A stretch of DNA of 64,000 nucleotides from Panopea generosa (taxonomy: Eukaryota; Mollusca; Bivalvia; Adapedonta; Hiatellidae): contig CM055903.1 in NCBI GenBank assembly GCA_029582155.1, forward strand, positions 35,320,353 through 35,384,352, in the 5' to 3' direction. Shown piece by piece: positions 34,957 to 47,807 of the stretch. Numbering within the stretch: the first letter of the stretch is position 1; each line of letters begins with the position of its first letter. The position numbers and the translations under genes are program-made. The notes below the pieces were generated by a model that made no database searches, was not told the origin of the DNA, and saw only the letters and a list, made by a program, of their open reading frames with translations.

Positions 34957-35392
34957 CCTCCAGTATTGAAGAGTACGCCATCTCAGCATCCAATATTGAA
35001 GAAAACAGCCTTCCAAGCCTCCAGTATTGAAAAGTATGCCTTCTCAGCCTACAATATTGAAGAAAACGCCTTCCAAGCCTCCAATATTGAAGAGTATGCC
35101 TTCTCAGCCTACAATATTGAAGAGAACGCCTACTCCGCCAATATTGAAGAGAATGTCTTCCCAGCCTTTAATATTGAAGAAAACACCTTCCCAGCCTCCA
35201 ATATTGAAGAAAACACCTTCTAAGCTTCCAGTATTGAAGAGTACGCCTTCTCAGCCTCCAATACTGAATAAAACGCATTCCCAGCCTCCAATATTGAAGA
35301 GTGTGCTTTCTCAGTCTCCAATATCAAAGAGAACGCATTCTCAGCCTCCAATATTGAAGAAAACGTCTTTCCAGCCTCCATTATTGAAGACT
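34957..35392 (+). repeat. 30-bp minisatellite, left part
   Basis: The unit contains CCTCCAATATTGAAGA and AAACGCCTTCTCAG-type ends (30 bp, a few units 27 bp), about 14.5 units. With a 10-codon period both + frames stay open (34966-35223 and 35027-35404), reading repeats such as SNIEENAF. No start context or flanking exon supports translation. The array continues at 35997 after a LINE insertion. Confidence 0.93.
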
Positions 35393-35399
35393 AATAATA

Positions 35400-35993
35400 A
35401 ATAATCAAAGACTAATACTCTTTCAATCAACTAGATTGTTTCACCCTCTTAACGTTAAAACTATTATTTGGCGATAAGAGTTTATCTTTAAACGCAAATA
35501 AGAAAATTGTTGAATCAGTACATAATTTTATTAAAACAACAAAAAGATTTAACGATTATAATGATTAAGTTCTACATATTTGTTTTTATTAAGTTTGCAA
35601 AATAGTAGAACCTGTCAATGCCAGTTGACTGCTGTTTCTGTTGAAATTACTTATCACGAGCCGCAGGCTGTTAGTGGGAGGTGCCAAACAGATGAGAAGT
35701 GAATTATCAAAATAACTGTATATAAACTTTGTTATGCAGCAACTAACTCGCTCTATCTCTTTCTTCTTCTTTTCTCTCTTCCTCTCTTAAAAAAACTCAC
35801 CTAAATATTGTTTTTGTTTTTTTCGTTTTTCCATAATATTTGTCAATTGTTTTGGTTTTGTAATGTATTTTATGCCATTGTTAAAAACGATTATGTAATC
35901 TGTAGGGGAAGGGCCGAATCTAATGTTGGCAGAACTTGTGGCCCAACCCCATTTCATGTAAAAATTATGAAATAAAATATGTTTAAACTAAAC
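35400..35993 (+). mobile_element. 5'-truncated LINE 3' end inserted in the 30-bp array
   Basis: It starts within the last ORF2 codons and has a 3' UTR with GGGGAAGGGCCGAATCTAAT, GTTGGCAGAACTTGTGGCCC and AATAAAATATG. It ends in a short AAACT-type tail at about 35983-35993. Array units resume immediately after (ATTGAAGAGTACG). Repeat units themselves contain ATTGAAGA on both sides, so a target-site duplication cannot be told from the array. Confidence 0.82.
35416..35568 (+). pseudogene. LINE ORF2 C-terminal fragment
   Basis: About 50 open codons end at TAA 35566-35568. They include LLFGDKSLSLNANKKIVESV followed by HNFIKTTKRF, the terminal block seen at the end of many invertebrate LINE ORF2 proteins. 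There are no internal stops in this piece, so the insertion is probably younger than the LINEs at 3848 and 23656. Confidence 0.75.
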
Positions 35994-35996
35994 TAT

Positions 35997-36130
35997 TGAA
36001 GAGTACGACTTATCAGCATCCAATATAGAAGAGAAATCCTACTCCGCCAATATTGAAGAGAATGCCTTCCCGGCCTCTAATATTGAAGAAAACGCATTCC
36101 TAACCTCCAATGTTAAAGAGAATGCACTTT
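35997..36130 (+). repeat. 30-bp minisatellite, right part
   Basis: About 4.5 units of the same family as 34957-35392 (TATTGAAGAGAATGCCTTCC), more diverged. They were separated from the left part by the LINE. Confidence 0.9.
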
Positions 36131-38116
36131 AAAATCGAAAGAAGACAAACGAATATCAAACTAGCTTTTAACGGCATGATTGCCGTCTGCTAGTACCAAC
36201 AATTAATTTATATGCGCATACGCAATATTACAAGAATATACTAATGTAATAGTGTACGTATAGCAAAACTAATAAAACCTACAATATCAGGAATCATTAG
36301 TAAATAGTATTAACAAAACTTCAAACGAATGGAAATTCTCTCTTGTTTTCTCACAATAATTGTATTTTCAGCGCACCGATGTACCTGTTTAGTTCCATGT
36401 ATTTCATATGATGTATGTCTTTTTTAATGAACGTTCCGTTGAAAAAATGTGTAACGTTACACAATAACAATGTCAATTCAAACGTGTGCAGTTATTTCAG
36501 TACAAATCTTCAAATAAGTACCTTCTCAGCATGATAAATGGTCTATAAATAGACTGCAATTTGTTGTATCGGTTTGATTCAGTTTTTTAGCTGTTCAAAA
36601 ATAGTGTAAACCTTCCTTGCGTTTTGGAATCAGCTAATATTTCTCATAAAATTTCGCTACAAAGCCACTTACAAGTATAAGTTAATAAAAGGAAATTTCT
36701 ATTGGTTGTTGTACTTATTGTGTTTAGGTTTGCTTTTATTTGCATTTGTTTGTTGTTTTTTGTATGTTGTTAATGATGCTGAATGACAAATATCATCAAA
36801 GCATTATTTATAATCACTACACATGTTTAAACAAAACAAAATAATAATTCGGCAGTTTTAGGGATGCAGAAAACATGTTTGCCAGAACAGATTACATTTT
36901 GCTTTAAGTTTCTTTTGTCGAGTTGCGGGAGGGTGGGTCTTGGGTAAGAAGAACTGTTGCTCAAACTTACAATAGAGTGGAGTTAGGGTCTAATAGTAGA
37001 TTGATTGGGGGTCGGGGCCCGATCCCCGACCACTGCCATAATATGGAGTCTTCAACCTAACATTGTATTTGTATATAATTATTAAGAATCTACCCACAAA
37101 TACTTTGAGCATAATTTGCCTAAGTTTAAAGAAGTTGTTTCAAAATCGATGTAAAATGAAGGTTTAACCAACTTTAGATTGGAAATATTAAAGACAGCAA
37201 CATTATAGATATATTCATGGGACGGTGAGGAAAACTTTAATTGCAGAAATGTTATAATTTGTTTTGCCTTGAGGGAAACAAACGTTTATCTGACAATATA
37301 GATCAATAACAAAATATTTGCGGTGAGTAAAAGATACTATTAAAGTCAGGGATTGCAGATATAGATATCAATAAATGTGAAATAATCTTTCTCAAGCATT
37401 TATACATTTTTAACTTATCACTACGAATTATCTAATTCTGAACAGGTGTTCCCACAGTTACAATAATTAGCCAGCTAGCGTCATAACATACTTAAATACG
37501 TTTTTTTCAAATTCCTATAATTACGAAATGCCGTTTTAGTTATTATGATATTTATATGAATGCATGAATGAATGAAGAATAAATCAATGCATGGATAAAT
37601 ATATATATATATATATATATCTTTAATTTCCTGTCTGTAAAAAACATGACAGTAATTTCGAAAGGTTAGTATGAAACTGACATTATCATAAATAGTTATG
37701 ATTAATTATAGTTTAATAAGAGAAATAACAGCAGGAATGGTCGGCGACGGCTCTACTTTGCACGGAATGAAGTCAACGTTAAATTAACCATAAATATAAA
37801 TCAAGCTCTTATCTTTACAATAACATAAATTTAAAATAAAGAAAAAATGTTTTTTCTCAGGTCGTTAATGCTTTTTTTAAAGATCGAGAACTATCGGCGA
37901 TATAGGAGAAACCTCTTTACCATGAAGGAGCAGGCAAGCTGTGTGACAGAGAACGATCAACTTTCATTTTGTACTGATATGTTTCAACGACTATTTTACA
38001 CTGTTTATTCTTTTATTATTTTCTTATAGCATTTTGAGGACGGTTATAATATTTAATAAAAAAGAAATATTTGAAACTTAGAACGCATAAGACTTTAATG
38101 TTCATTTCTTTCATTT
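36131..38116. other. No recognised feature
   Basis: AT-rich. Contains a (TA)n run at 37600-37620. The open frame 37847-38029 is not recognisable. Confidence 0.5.
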
Positions 38117-38395
38117 ATCTTATAGTCACAATGCCACCATTTGACACAGAAAATGCTTCCGTGAGGTCGCATAATGGCGGTTATAAATACTCCTTATTAA
38201 ACGGCATATTATTTTAACATTCACAGTTTAAAAGCATTGTCTTGTTTGAATTGTGAATTTAGAATATAAAATGATGCTTGGAATTTGGGGCGTGAATACA
38301 CGATTTCGGAATCCTACTTTTCAGTTTGTCAAGTGTTCACACTGAACAGACAAAAAGTCTCTTGTATGAGACATGACCACGACTTGGAAAATTAA
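38117..38395 (+). repeat. Dispersed repeat family D, copy 3 (partial)
   Basis: Same orientation as 42387-42866. Shares ATGCCACCATTTG, TGCTTCCGTG, GTCGCATAATGGCGGTTATA, GTTTGAATTGTGAAT, AATGATGCTTGGAA and GACATGACC in order. It is more diverged and ends earlier. The 44-bp array starts 190 bp to the right. Confidence 0.75.
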
Positions 38396-38583
38396 AAACG
38401 CACCCAATACAAGAACATAGGCTCGGTTTTATCGAGACTGTCCAAGAGCGGCGATGAAACATGCAGCGCGCCCTCTAGTATCCAACAACGCTAAATGAGC
38501 TCCATGATTTAAAGCAATCAGAAATATTAACACGCCGATATAGCAAAGTAACCAGAGCGACTTAATTCAAAGTTACAAATGCT

Positions 38584-41500
38584 TGGGTTGTTGATATCAC
38601 CTCATCAGTCTGGCGATGCAAGGAGGATTTTGTTGTTGATATCAGATCAACGTCTGGCGATGCAAGGAGGATTGGATTGTTGATATCACCTCATCGTCTG
38701 GCGATGCAAGAAGGATTTGATTGTTGCTTTCACCTCATCGTCTGGCGATACAAGGAGGATTTGGTTGTTGATATCACCTCATCGTCTGGCGATGCAAGGA
38801 GGATTTTGTTGTTGATATCATCTCATCGTCTGGCGATGCAAGGAGGATTTGATTGTTGATATCACCTCATCGTCTGGCGATGCAAGGAGGATTTTGTTGT
38901 TGATATCACCTCATCGTCTGGCGATGCAAGGAGGATTTGGTTGTTGATATCACCTCATCGTCTGGCGATGCAATGGGGACTTGGTTGTTGATATCACCTC
39001 ATCGTCTGGCGATGCAAGGAGGATTTTGTTGTTGATATCAGATCACCGTCTGAAGATGCAAGGAGGACATAATTCATACTTACAAATGCTTGGGTTGTTG
39101 AAATTACCTTATCGTCTGATGATGTTATGTCAGATCGCCGTCGCAATATGCAAGGAAGGTTTGGTTGTTGATATCAGATTACCGTTTGACGATGCAAGGA
39201 GGATTTGGTTGTTGATATCAGGTCACCGTCTGACGATGCAAGAAAGATTTGGTTGTTGAAAGCAGATCACCGTCTGACGATGCAAGGATGATTTGGTTGT
39301 TGATATCAGATCACCGTTTATGGATGCAAGGAGGATTTGGTTGTTGATATCATATCACCGTCTGAAGATGCAAGAAGGGTTTGGTTGTTGATATCAGATC
39401 ACCGTCTGACGATGCAAGGAAGATTTGGTTGTTGATATCAGATCACCGTCTGAAGATGCAAGGAGGATTTGGTTGTTGGCATCAGATCACCGTCTGAAGA
39501 TGCAAGGAAGATTTGGTTGTTGATATCAGATCACCGTCTGACGATGCAAGGAGGATTTGGTTGTTGACATCAGATCACCGTCTGAAGATGCACGGAAGAT
39601 TTGGTTGTTGATATCAGATCACCGTTTGAAGATGCAAGGAACATTTGATTGTTGGTGTCACCTCACCATCTTAGGATGCACTGAGGATTTGGTTGTTGAT
39701 ATCATCTCATCGTCTGAAGCTACAAGGAGGATTTAATTGTTGATATCAGATCACCGTCTGAAGATGCAAGGAGGATTTGGTTGTTGATATCAGATCACCG
39801 TCTGACGATGCAAGGAGGATTTGGTTGTTTGCATCAGATCACCGTCTGAAGATGCAAGGAAGATTTGGTTGTTGATATCAGATCACCGTCTGACGATGCA
39901 AGGAAGATTTGGTTGTTGATATCAGATCACCGTCTGACGATGCAAGGAGGATTTGGTTGTTGACATCAGATCACCGTCTGAAGATGCGAGGAAGATTTGG
40001 TTGTTGATATCAGATCACCGTCTGAAGATGCAAGGAGGATTTGGTTGTTGATATCAGATCACCGTCTGAAGATGCAAGGAGGATTTGGTTGTTGATATCA
40101 GAACACTGTCTGACGATGCAAGGAGGATTTGGTTGTTTGCATCAGATCACCGTCTGAAGATGCAAGGAAGATTTGGTTGTTGATATCAGATCACCGTCTG
40201 ACGATGCAAGGAAGATTTGGTTGTTGATATCAGATCACCGTCTGACGATGCAAGGAGGATTTGGTTGTTGACATCAGATCACCGTCTGAAGATGCGAGGA
40301 AGATTTGGCTGTTGATATCAGATCACCGTCTGAAGATGCAAGGAGGATTTGGTTGTTGATATCAGATCATCGTCTGACGATGCAAGGAGGATTTGGTTGT
40401 TGACATCAGATCACCGTCTGAAGATGCAAGGAAGATTTGGTTGTTGACATCAAATCATCGTCTGAAGCTACAAGGAAGATTTGGTTGCTGATATCAGATC
40501 ACCGTCTGAAGATGCAAGGAAGACTTGGTTGTTGATATCGGATCACCGTCTGATGATGCAAGGAGGATTTGGTTGTTGATATCAGATCACTGTCTGACGA
40601 TGCAGGAGGATTTTATTGTTTACATCAGATCACCGTCTGAAAATGCAAGGAAGATTTGGTTGTGGATATCAGATCACCGTCTGACGATGCAAGGAGGATT
40701 TGGTTGTTGACATCAGATCACCGTCTGAAGATGCACGGAAGATTTGGTTGTTGATATCAAATCATCGTTTGAAGATGCAAGGAACATTTGATTGTTGGTG
40801 TCACTTCACCATCTTAGGATGCAAGGAGGATTTGGTTGTTGATATCACCTCATCGTCTGTAGCTACAAGGAGGATTTAATTGTTGATATCAGATCACTGT
40901 CTGACGATGCAAGGAGGATTTGGTTGTTGATATCAGATCACCGTCTGACGATGCAAGGAGGATTTGGTTGTTGATATCAGATCACCGTCTGAAGATGCAA
41001 GGAGGATTTGGTTGTTGATATCAGATCACCGTCTGAAGATGCAAGGAGTATTTGGTTGTTGATATCAGATCACCGTTTGAAGATGCAAGGAAGATTTGAT
41101 TGTTGGTGTCACCTCATCATCTTATGATGCAAGAAGGATTTGGTTGTTGATATCACCTCATCGTCTGAAGCTACAAGGAGGATTTGATTGTTGATATCAC
41201 CTTATCGTCTGACGATGCAAGGATGCATTGTTGTTGATGTCAGATCACCGTCTGAAGCTGCAAGGAGGATTTGGTTGTTGATGTCATCTCATCGTCTGAC
41301 GATGCAAGGATACATTGTTGTTAATGTCAGATCACCGTCTGAAGATGCGAGGATGCATTGTTGTTGACATCAGATCACCGTCTGACAATGCAAGGAGACG
41401 TTGGTTGTTTTTATCAGATCACCGGGAGGCGTTGGTTGTTGATAACAGATCACATTCTGACGGTGCATTGAGGTATGAGATCACAGTCCGACGACGCAAG

Positions 41501-41872
41501 GATGAATTGGTTGTTGACATCAGATCACCGTCTGACAATGCAATGAGACGTTGGTAGCTTTTATCAGATCACCAGGAGACGTTTGTTGTTTTTATCAGAT
41601 CACCAGGAGGAGTTGGATGTTGATAACAGATCACAGGCGATGCAAGGAAACTTTGGTTGTTGATATCACCTCACCGTCTGACGATGCAACTAAGTGTTGG
41701 TTGTTGATATTGGTTCATTGTCTGGCGATGCAAGGAAACTTTGGTTGTTGATATAACCCCACCATCTGACGATACAATAATGTTTAGGTTGTTGATATTG
41801 GTTCATTGTCTGGCGATGAAACAAAGCTTTGATTGTTGACATCAGATAACCGTCTGACGACGCAAAGACGCT
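38584..41872 (+). repeat. 44-bp minisatellite array, about 75 units
   Basis: The unit contains GATTTGGTTGTTGATATCAG, ATCACCGTCTGACGATGCAA and GGAG (44 bp; 39781 to 39825). The left edge (38584-39010) is a distinct variant with TCACCTCATCGTCTGGCGAT. The middle alternates ACGATG and AAGATG forms with multi-unit periodicity. The right end (41100-41872) is degenerate with deletions. Confidence 0.95.
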
Positions 41873-42386
41873 TAACGTCTCACACCACTATTACATTTCC
41901 CATACATTTACATTTCTTCACTGGTTCAAGATATGCAGTTATAAAGGAAAAGGGCATACTATACACAATAAGGCACGTCTTGATAAAGTATTGAACGCTT
42001 ACAAGTATAAAAAAGTAACAGTCATAACTTATTTGTCGACCGAGCTACATGTCGACTATATATCTATTTGTTACAGCTTTCGGAAAAAGTCACTGGAGTG
42101 ACGTAATAAAATGAGCGGTTATAGTTTTAGTGAGCGAAGAATAAAAATATTGTTATTATAATTTGTGTTTGTATGCTGATTATGACAAGGTATTGCTGAT
42201 TATAAATTAGCTAACAAAATCATACAGTTTTATCATAATAGTGTGCATATTGTTTCAAATTGGGAAAGAAATAATGACATATTCCTGGTCTGTTTTGGAT
42301 TATCAGTTTTAGGAATATGACTTACTCGATTAAATCTGAAACAACAAGAACATTGGCATATGTATATTATTCGAGTGCAAACAACT

Positions 42387-42866
42387 TTCATAAGGCATAG
42401 TACCACCATTGCAAAAAGGAAGTGCTTCCGTGGGGTAGTCGCATAATGGCGGTTATAAATAATCCTCAATTCTTCTTCTTTAAAAATGCATTTTCCTTAT
42501 TTTAATGCTCATTTTTTTTTTATTTAAATGGCATTATTGATGTATTTTGAACATTTTGATAGCATTGTCATGTTTGAATTGTGAATAAAGAAAAAAAATG
42601 ATGCTTGGAAATTAGGGGTATGAATACAGGATTTTGGAAGTCTAACTTTCACTTTGTCACCAATGTACACACTGAGCAGAGAAAAAAATATCTTATATGA
42701 TACATGACCCCTACTTTTCTCATCATATTTTGATAGTGCAGAGGTTGACAAACAGTAAAATGTAGGTTTCACTTCTTTCATTTTGGTTTCTCTATGAATG
42801 ACAAGCCTTCAAACTTTTATTATTTACTATAGAATAAAGAACAAAAATCAATGGTGGGTTGACACC
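42387..42866 (+). repeat. Dispersed repeat family D, copy 2 (inverted arm)
   Basis: Inverted counterpart of 33673-34130 and direct counterpart of 38117-38395. It carries an extra segment (CCATTGCAAAAAGGAAGTGC, about 42407-42426) absent from copy 1 but partly present in copy 3, so the deletion is in copy 1. Confidence 0.85.
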
Positions 42867-44185
42867 ATAATAGATGCCGCATTATGATGCCGCAACTGAT
42901 GGTTTTGTGACGTTGGTTTTACAAAGCGAGCACAATTTCAATGCTGTACACACATTTTCAGCTATGTGATGTGCGACAAAGTCCGGTCAACTTCGATGCT
43001 TTGCATCAATAACTGTTTATACGACGAACACACATATACAAGGAATGTTGAATTTAAAAATAAAAAAGGAAAAACAGTCAATATTTGCACCGTTTTTAAA
43101 ATTATGTTTATGTATGTATTGTTGAAAATGTCAAATATTTTACATTGAACTATAAACTACTCCTTCCATTTTTAACAAAATTTTAAGTCCTCAAACGTTC
43201 ATAAAACGGAAGACCTGCAATAGGTAAATATACCTCTACCTCCACAAGCGGCCTAGTGATGTATGCATGTAAGAAGGTTTCTTTAGAGGAGGTCAGACGG
43301 ATTTTTAGACCTCAGGTTCATCTCAGACACATGCAATAAAATTTAATTATCGGTTTAACAGACGAATAAAATAAAAATTATTACTGTGTAAACATAGTAA
43401 ATTAAATCTTGCACTAAACCGAGTCAATGTGAAGAAATTCGTCACGAATCCATTATATCAGATGACGTATCAAATATCGCGAATAATTGAAAGTGGAAGA
43501 CTGAATTGGCGGTATCAATAGACAGGCCTTCCCAATAAACGCTGTGACTGTACGGCTCATTTGGAAGTACTCGAGACTCTTTGTTGCGCAAATATGTATG
43601 CCCACTGCATCTATGGGGATATAATAGCGGATACATTTAACACCGTATTACCACTTACCATTGCATTTGATAAAAGTCCTTCACAGCTATTGTGTAGAAA
43701 TAATTAAATTTCTTTCAAACTTTCTTCGTGGGAAGCATTATCTAATCATAGTATTGGGGTGTTTTCAAGTGATACGGGTATATATATATCAACATATTTA
43801 CTTTAATTATATGCTTAAATAAAACGGAATTGTTACCGAAATAGCCATAAATGGCGCGATGAGTAACTAGCAAGTAACGACAATAAATAAATATAATAAC
43901 ATTTCAATAATAGTGATTAATTAATTTTAGTCGGCTTAAAAATTTTTTGTATGATTAAGTCGGTTGAGACATTGGTGGAGATTATATTTATATCTTTGAG
44001 ACTTCTCCGATGCAGTCGTTTCATTGTAATTTGTTTTTGACCATAAAACAGTAAAAAAAAAAAAAAAGAATGGCTATTTTTATTTTAATTTCTATATTCC
44101 TTTTTATAGATTCTTTTCTTTATATATCATTACACTTTATAGGAAAAATGTGTATTCACTTTATTTTTATTATTTTATATTTGCC
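42867..44185. other. No recognised feature
   Basis: AT-rich. Open frames 42966-43148 and 43442-43636 (-) are short and not recognisable. A poly(A) run is at 44052-44067. Confidence 0.45.
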
Positions 44186-44189
44186 TAAA

Positions 44190-44300
44190 TTGGTCGAGTG
44201 GTATGGTTCCGCCCAGTAAAGTAGCACAAGGTGTATATATGTAGTGCCTGGATCGTCGGACCATGAATCGATGAGTCCTAGGTTTGATCCTTACCTAAAA
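44190..44300 (+). mobile_element. tRNA-like fragment, possible SINE head
   Basis: Has an A-box-like TGGTCGAGTGGTATGG and, 80 bp later, GAGTCCTAGGTTTGATCCTT resembling a T-arm/B-box (one base off GGTTCGATCC). The spacing is too long for a tRNA gene and the stems do not pair, so a decayed SINE is more likely. Confidence 0.35.
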
Positions 44301-44650
44301 GCATGCCCGGTGGTCTTTAGTAATATGTTTTATCCGGAAATATCCAGACGTTTGAGTGCTATTGTTATAATTTATAAGAACATGGTTCACAATCGATGCT
44401 AAACATTTTTAAAAATTGGGTAACGCAAATGAATTCAAAATGTTTTCTGTATTTGATTTTGTTTTCTTTGAGGGGAAGAGGTAAGTATTCAAAATTGTAT
44501 TAATATTTTCATTTTGTTTCTTATTTTAAGGATTATATCCAAATATTAAGGTTTTCTTTTTATCATATGTATATTGTTTCAAATATGGTTTATCCCGATA
44601 AAAAGAGCAGTGAGAAGTTATTTTGATATTCGTTTTTTGTTGTTCGATAT

Positions 44651-44800
44651 TAGTTTATACTTATTTATTTTAGTTCGATTGCAAAGAAAAGCTCAAAGCT
44701 TATATGTACCTCGTTCGAATCCACTTCCTGGATGTGTAGTTTCGAGCCCGCAACCTCTAGGGTGAGTGGCCAACACTCTATCAACTACACTTCAGCCCTG
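44651..44800 (-). mobile_element. tRNA-derived SINE, copy 3
   Basis: The reverse complement gives GATAGAGTGTTGGCCACTCA, GAGGTTGCGGGCTCGAA, then CCAGGAAGTGGATTCGA, CATATAAGCTTTGAGCTTT, CAATCGAACTAAAA and AGTATAAACTA. This is the same order as copies 1 and 2, but lacking the segment between the B-box and CCAGG. Confidence 0.72.
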
Positions 44801-45287
44801 CTAAAGATATTCGATATTCCAGTGTGTAACTTTACAATAGTGGAGGTTGAGAAGGTAATGCTTCATGTTGATTCTCGAAAGACGATATGCGTGTTTCAAC
44901 AAAAAGAAGAAAAAATATCAACACGGTTTTGCCATTAAAACTGTTTTACAATTATTTCAAATATTGCCAAGATTTAAGTTGTGTTTTATGAGTATCGAAA
45001 ATAAAAATTCATCGCGTCAATATTAACAATTTATACGTCGCTTTTATGGGCTCGGTTTATGTCCGTATATACGGCTTAATTGCCCATGATTCATGGAAAA
45101 CCTAAAAAGATGAAAGTTGATGAAAGTGTCACAGGGCTATAAAGTTATGAGCATACAGATGGATATTGATAACGCTTGACATGTCATTGAATTTTTAAGA
45201 TAAACAGTCGACACTTCCCTGGCATGTGTTCGGTCAACTCTCAATCAATGTTTGATTACCTCCTCAGCGTAAACGATGGTTCAATAA

Positions 45288-45460
45288 CTGCCAAACCTGT
45301 ATTAAGCAGCCACTTAAGAGAAAGAACAAAAATGACCTCTTAAGGCAGGTGAGTGCTTAATACAGTTTGATTAAACTGATAAAAACGGTAAACAGTAAGT
45401 GTGACTTTTAAGACAGGTGTCGGTTGCTTAATAGAATAGCACTAACACAGGTTTGGCTGC
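45288..45460 (+). mobile_element. Tc1/mariner-like MITE, copy B
   Basis: Ends are CTGCCAAACCTGT and GCAGCCAAACCTGTGT (reverse complement of the right end). The interior has TTAAGCAGCCACTTAAG and GAGTGCTTAATACAG as in copy A (28280-28454). The TA flanks are no longer clear. Confidence 0.6.
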
Positions 45461-45692
45461 GTTTAGCCTCAAACCGGCTGTCCGGGAATATACGTTGTTC
45501 TTCCCTAATTGCAATCCGGGTTTTGAACCAATGGTGTATGCCCGATCATGCGGATATTGGCTATTGTTACCCACGGGTTCTGCTGGTTGTTCCTTGCTGT
45601 AGAACTCAATCAAAGTACCGACCGAATATATTACTGAGCATGCGACAGAGCAATGCTAGTATTGATTCCATACATGAGCATGCGGTACAGTC

Positions 45693-45760
45693 TTCCGTGG
45701 CCTTATGGTTATGGCGTCCGCCTCGGAAACGGCCAGTCGAAGGTTCGAATCCCGGTGAAA
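45693..45760 (+). mobile_element. tRNA-like SINE head of a second family
   Basis: CGTGGCCTTATGGTTATGGC (A-box region) and GAAGGTTCGAATCCCGG (perfect B-box core GGTTCGAATCC) are at tRNA-like spacing, but the acceptor and T stems do not pair. It is therefore a SINE head or tRNA pseudogene. It is unlike the 795/44651/52728 family. Confidence 0.5.
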
Positions 45761-46110
45761 TACTTGGGATTGTTTCTGAAGCGAACGGTTGCTCACCCAG
45801 CAGCTAGTTAAATTGAGGGTATCGAATGGCGAACAAACAGCCTGGCGCCTTGCAAGAATATAGCTTTCGGGAAGTTACTGTATACAACACAAAGGTGTCT
45901 TATAAGCCCATTGTGGCTGGCCCTCTCAATATAATAACGAACAAACACTTTACCTTACTTTTTACTTTTACAGTGCATGTACTGAAAAACCACTCTGATA
46001 AAAATACAACCCTAATGAAATTACCCATCTACAATTTTGACCGATTGATTGAATGAATATTTAGCGTCATTATGGGGTGACCTAGTTTATCCCAGAACCT
46101 GATATCTCCT

Positions 46111-46270
46111 GAATCAGGTCTATTAACCAACAATGGCAAAAAAGCAGGGGATTCTATGCCTGTCCCACAATTCATAGCAATTGAACGCTTACTAAATTAT
46201 GACGTCATCCAAACTTTCCCTGAAGCAATTGACCAATCAGTATGCTCGTAACAATTGTTGTTGAACGGAC
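46111..46270 (+). repeat. Dispersed repeat family C, copy 2
   Basis: Aligns with 30331-30545. TGACGTCA is conserved at 46200-46207, followed by TGACCAATCAG (a CCAAT-type motif, GACCAGTCAG in copy 1). It lacks about 55 bp present in copy 1. Confidence 0.7.
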
Positions 46271-47560
46271 AGATTAGGGTGCGTGGGGTGGCAATTTCTT
46301 CCATTCGGACCACCTCGCCTATTATCCTTATTAAGGATAATACCGGAGGATGACGGATTGGCCGAGTATGTACGTCCTGCATTTTCCTCGATGACAACTC
46401 CAGTACAGTAGAGGTTATTAATATATATTTTTCATATAATTATGTTAGTTTAATATCGATAGAGATAAATAGGAGGCACATCTCTCTCGTTTAAGTCTAG
46501 CTCGCCAGGAATTTTTTATACAAAAAAGAAAAAGATAAAAAAAAAAAAAACTTTTTTTTTCTATTGCCCAAATATTTTTATACTGTTTGCAATATTTCCT
46601 TTCGTCGAAGAAGCGGTAACAATAAAATAATTATTACATGTCTTAGATATTCAATATTGGTTTAGAGCGATGGGAAAACCTTCTTGTGGTCCTCAAATCA
46701 ACGCCTTAAATGGGATGTAGCCAGCCAAGCCGTGACCTCAAATGACTGCGGCTTCAAATTAACAGAAGGAATGCGGTAATTGCCACATATAAAGTCAACG
46801 TTTTCACAGGGTGTTGGGAACGCTGCATTAATTCGGACGTTAAACTTGAAATTGATCGTATATAATTTGCACGCTTCATATATTATTTGGACAAATTAAT
46901 CGTGATTTGACCCGTCAGCTAAATTACCCCCTCCTCACTAAATGGAAGCATAGGGAAATTTGACGGTATGTTTTTGTAGCTTCATGAATACAGGGTAGCT
47001 AGTATTCGTGCTGCAACAGCTGCTGGGGAAGATAAAATGAAATAAACATAAACACTGGTAGTAAGGTTGCGACGTAATAAGACAAATAATTGACAATGAT
47101 TTAGCGGGTTGCAATGTAAGACGACACCATTTGGTTGTCCAGGCATCACGACAATGATGACAGACGAAGAATTACGGCAGACGGATGTTTGTAATGGCGA
47201 GATATTTATTGGTGATATAGCACGGGCCATTATTTTGATAATGACGATGTTGTATTGGTAATGACGTTTTATAATTTATATTACTTTTTTTATAGTAATA
47301 ATGACAATATGCGTACGTGCCACATGTACCATCACAATAACTAACTATATTATTTATATAGATATAAAATATAGCTGGTCAAACTAACGTATCAGTTAAC
47401 AGCACGGTAAGTTTATGCATCATTTGGATGGTATGTCCTCTCGGGCTGTGGCCATATCTAAAGTTGAGACCTTCGGGCCATGTTCTTTTGCCCTATGCTT
47501 GTATATGATTTGCACGCATATAATATTAGTGGGTGGATGGATGGGTAGATATTGGGTAGG
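46271..47560. other. No recognised feature
   Basis: AT-rich with a poly(A)/poly(T) stretch at about 46537-46561. The minus frame 46982-47230 is not recognisable. Confidence 0.45.
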
Positions 47561-47807
47561 TGAGTGAGTGAGTGAGTGAGTGAGTGAGTGAGTGAGTGAG
47601 TGAGTGAGTGAGTGAGTGAGTGAGTGAGTGAGTGAGTGAGTGAGTGAGTGAGTGAGTGAGTGAGTGAGTGAGTGAGTGAGTGAGTGAGTGAGTGAGTGAG
47701 TGAGTGAGTGAGTGAGTGAGTGAGTGAGTGAGTGAGTGAGAGTGAGTGAGTGAGTGAGTGAGTGAGTGAGTGAGTGAGTGAGTGAGTGAGTGAGTGAGTG
47801 AGTGAGT
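47561..47807 (+). repeat. (TGAG)n tetranucleotide microsatellite
   Basis: About 60 units, almost pure, with one two-base slip near 47740 (GAGAGTGAG). The minus-strand Leu/Thr/His/Ser repeat frames are artefacts. Confidence 0.98.

Noticed and set aside
45693-45760. Functional tRNA gene (good B-box)
   Set aside because: The T-arm and acceptor stems do not pair; fits a SINE head or tRNA relic.
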